Positions 63,025-64,000 of a DNA stretch of 64,000 nucleotides are shown piece after piece. The stretch comes from an uncultured Sutterella sp. (GTDB lineage Bacteria > Pseudomonadota > Gammaproteobacteria > Burkholderiales > Burkholderiaceae_F), in assembly GCA_900543805.1 (NCBI GenBank), contig UQTE01000001.1, positions 248,001-312,000 of the forward strand, given 5' to 3'. A program made the position numbers and the translations under genes. Each line of letters begins with the position of its first letter. Within the stretch, counting starts at the first letter, position 1. Below the pieces are notes generated by a model. The model was not told the origin of the DNA. It did no database searches and saw only the letters and a program-made list of their open reading frames with translations.

Positions 63025-64000
63025 TTACTTGGCGTTGCGTTCGGCAATGATGCTTTCCCAACGGGCCACCTGCTTGCGGACCTGTTCGGGAGCCGTACCG
63101 CCGAGGTGGTTGCGGGCCTTGACGGAGCCTTCAAGCTTGAGGACTTCGTAGACGTCTTCGCCGATTTCCTTCGAGAAGCTCTGCAGAACGTCAAGCGGAA
63201 GCTCTTCAAGACCGCAGTTGCGGTTGGCGGCTTCGCGCACCGTCTGACCGACGATGTCGTGGGCCGTACGGAAGGGAACGCCGTGACGAACGAGGTAGTC
63301 GGCAAGGTCGGTAGCGGTGGGGAAGCCAGCCTGGCAGGCCTGGAGCATCATGTCGGCGCGCGGTTCAACACCGGCCATCATGTCGCAGAAGGCGCGAAGC
63401 GTATCCTTCACCGTGTCGATCGTGTCGAAGACCGGTTCCTTGTCTTCCTGGAAGTCCTTGTTGTAGGCAAGGGGCGTGCCCTTCATGAGCGTGAGCATCG
63501 CGATGAGGTTGCCGTAGACGCGGCCCGACTTGCCGCGGGCGGTTTCCGGAACGTCCGGGTTCTTCTTCTGCGGCATGATCGAGCTGCCCGTCGTGAAGCG
63601 GTCGGGGAGCTTGATGAAGGAGAAGCGCTGGCTCATCCAGGTGACGAGTTCTTCCGAAAGACGCGAGATGTGCATCATCAGAACCGACGAGGCGGCGCAG
63701 AATTCGATCGCGAAGTCGCGGTCGGAAACGGCGTCGAGCGAATTCTGAGCGACGGCTTCAAAGCCGAGGAGTTCGGCCGTGTATTCGCGGTCGATCGGGT
63801 AGGTGGTGCCGGCGAGGGCCGCTGCGCCGAGGGGGCTGCGGTTGACGCGGCGGCGCACGTCGAGGAAGCGTTCGCGGTCGCGCTCGAACATTTCGACGTA
63901 GGCGAGCATGTGGTGACCGAAGGTCACGGGCTGGGCGACCTGCATGTGGGTGAAGCCCGGCATGATGATGTCGCTGCCGCGCTTGGCCTGTTCGACGAGC
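63025..64000 (-). CDS. argH: argininosuccinate lyase ArgH (5' cut by window)
   Basis: Splits argininosuccinate into arginine and fumarate. The frame continues upstream to the window edge as [20 protein letters not shown], so the ATG at 63963 is internal. Seen are [46 protein letters not shown], and the fumarase-superfamily signature [15 protein letters not shown] with the catalytic Ser. The C-terminal part (about 325 residues here) has [13 protein letters not shown] and [13 protein letters not shown]. Codon use is back to the normal GC-rich type. Confidence 0.96.
   Translation of the reverse strand, partial: LVEQAKRGSDIIMPGFTHMQVAQPVTFGHHMLAYVEMFERDRERFLDVRRRVNRSPLGAAALAGTTYPIDREYTAELLGFEAVAQNSLDAVSDRDFAIEFCAASSVLMMHISRLSEELVTWMSQRFSFIKLPDRFTTGSSIMPQKKNPDVPETARGKSGRVYGNLIAMLTLMKGTPLAYNKDFQEDKEPVFDTIDTVKDTLRAFCDMMAGVEPRADMMLQACQAGFPTATDLADYLVRHGVPFRTAHDIVGQTVREAANRNCGLEELPLDVLQSFSKEIGEDVYEVLKLEGSVKARNHLGGTAPEQVRKQVARWESIIAERNAK

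Overview
The window looks like chromosomal DNA of a betaproteobacterium of the order Burkholderiales, most likely a gut-type Sutterellaceae member (Sutterella or Parasutterella-like). This is inferred from the high GC content, from beta-type gene orders (hda / HAD-IB phosphatase / pcnB / folK; coiled-coil protein / zapA / 6S RNA / EVE protein; darP / pmbA beside a mog domain; methyltransferase / rnhA; a DUF3482 GTPase beside a DUF2868 protein) and from the protein sequences. No database search was run. There is no rRNA, CRISPR array, prophage, transposase or integrase. Gene density is very high and many neighbours overlap by 1-16 bases.

Layout. 1-5.7 kb: miaA (cut by the window edge), rfbC, purM, hda, HAD phosphatase, pcnB, folK. 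5.77 kb: tRNA-Leu(CAA). 6.0-9.6 kb: an unusual Mog-esterase fusion, darP and pmbA. 9.6-15.3 kb: queA, tgt, yajC, secD, secF. 15.3-22.2 kb, minus strand: rfbB, a GTPase / DUF2868 pair, a phosphoethanolamine-transferase-like sulfatase, thiE and thiM. 22.4-28 kb: lgt, a GT25 glycosyltransferase, TauE/SafE permease, EVE protein, 6S RNA, zapA, a ZapB-like coiled coil, bamE, fur and a YrbL-like kinase. 28-32.9 kb, minus strand: a LicD / cytidylyltransferase / ABC importer operon behind tRNA-Val(CAC). 33-40.8 kb: rnhA, methyltransferase, LysM lytic transglycosylase, fabI, a foreign-looking LicD gene, nadK, recN. 40.8-47.9 kb: LPS core and lipid A export genes (GT9, msbA, waaG, waaP), sdaA and an AT-rich GT8. 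47.9-64 kb: rng, sbcB, a duplicated Asp/Glu racemase, a KpsC-like gene, a GarR-like dehydrogenase, glnS with an internal insertion, FMN-binding protein plus apbE, dnaE, an AT-rich GT2 and argH (cut by the window edge).

How it fits together. Most genes are housekeeping: tRNA modification, Sec export, replication and repair, purine, folate and thiamine steps. Threaded among them are at least a dozen separate envelope-glycan genes instead of one rfb/waa locus. Three of these (LicD at 37.5 kb, GT8 at 47 kb, GT2 at 62 kb) are visibly AT-rich single-gene islets.

The items most worth follow-up are: the LicD-cytidylyltransferase-ABC importer operon, which could decorate surface glycans with a scavenged phosphonate or amino-alcohol phosphate; the Mog-hydrolase fusion with a PEPK linker; the FMN-binding protein/ApbE pair with a structured leader and two mutually exclusive hairpins, one covering the apbE ribosome binding site; the half-dead tandem racemase; and the insertion in GlnRS.
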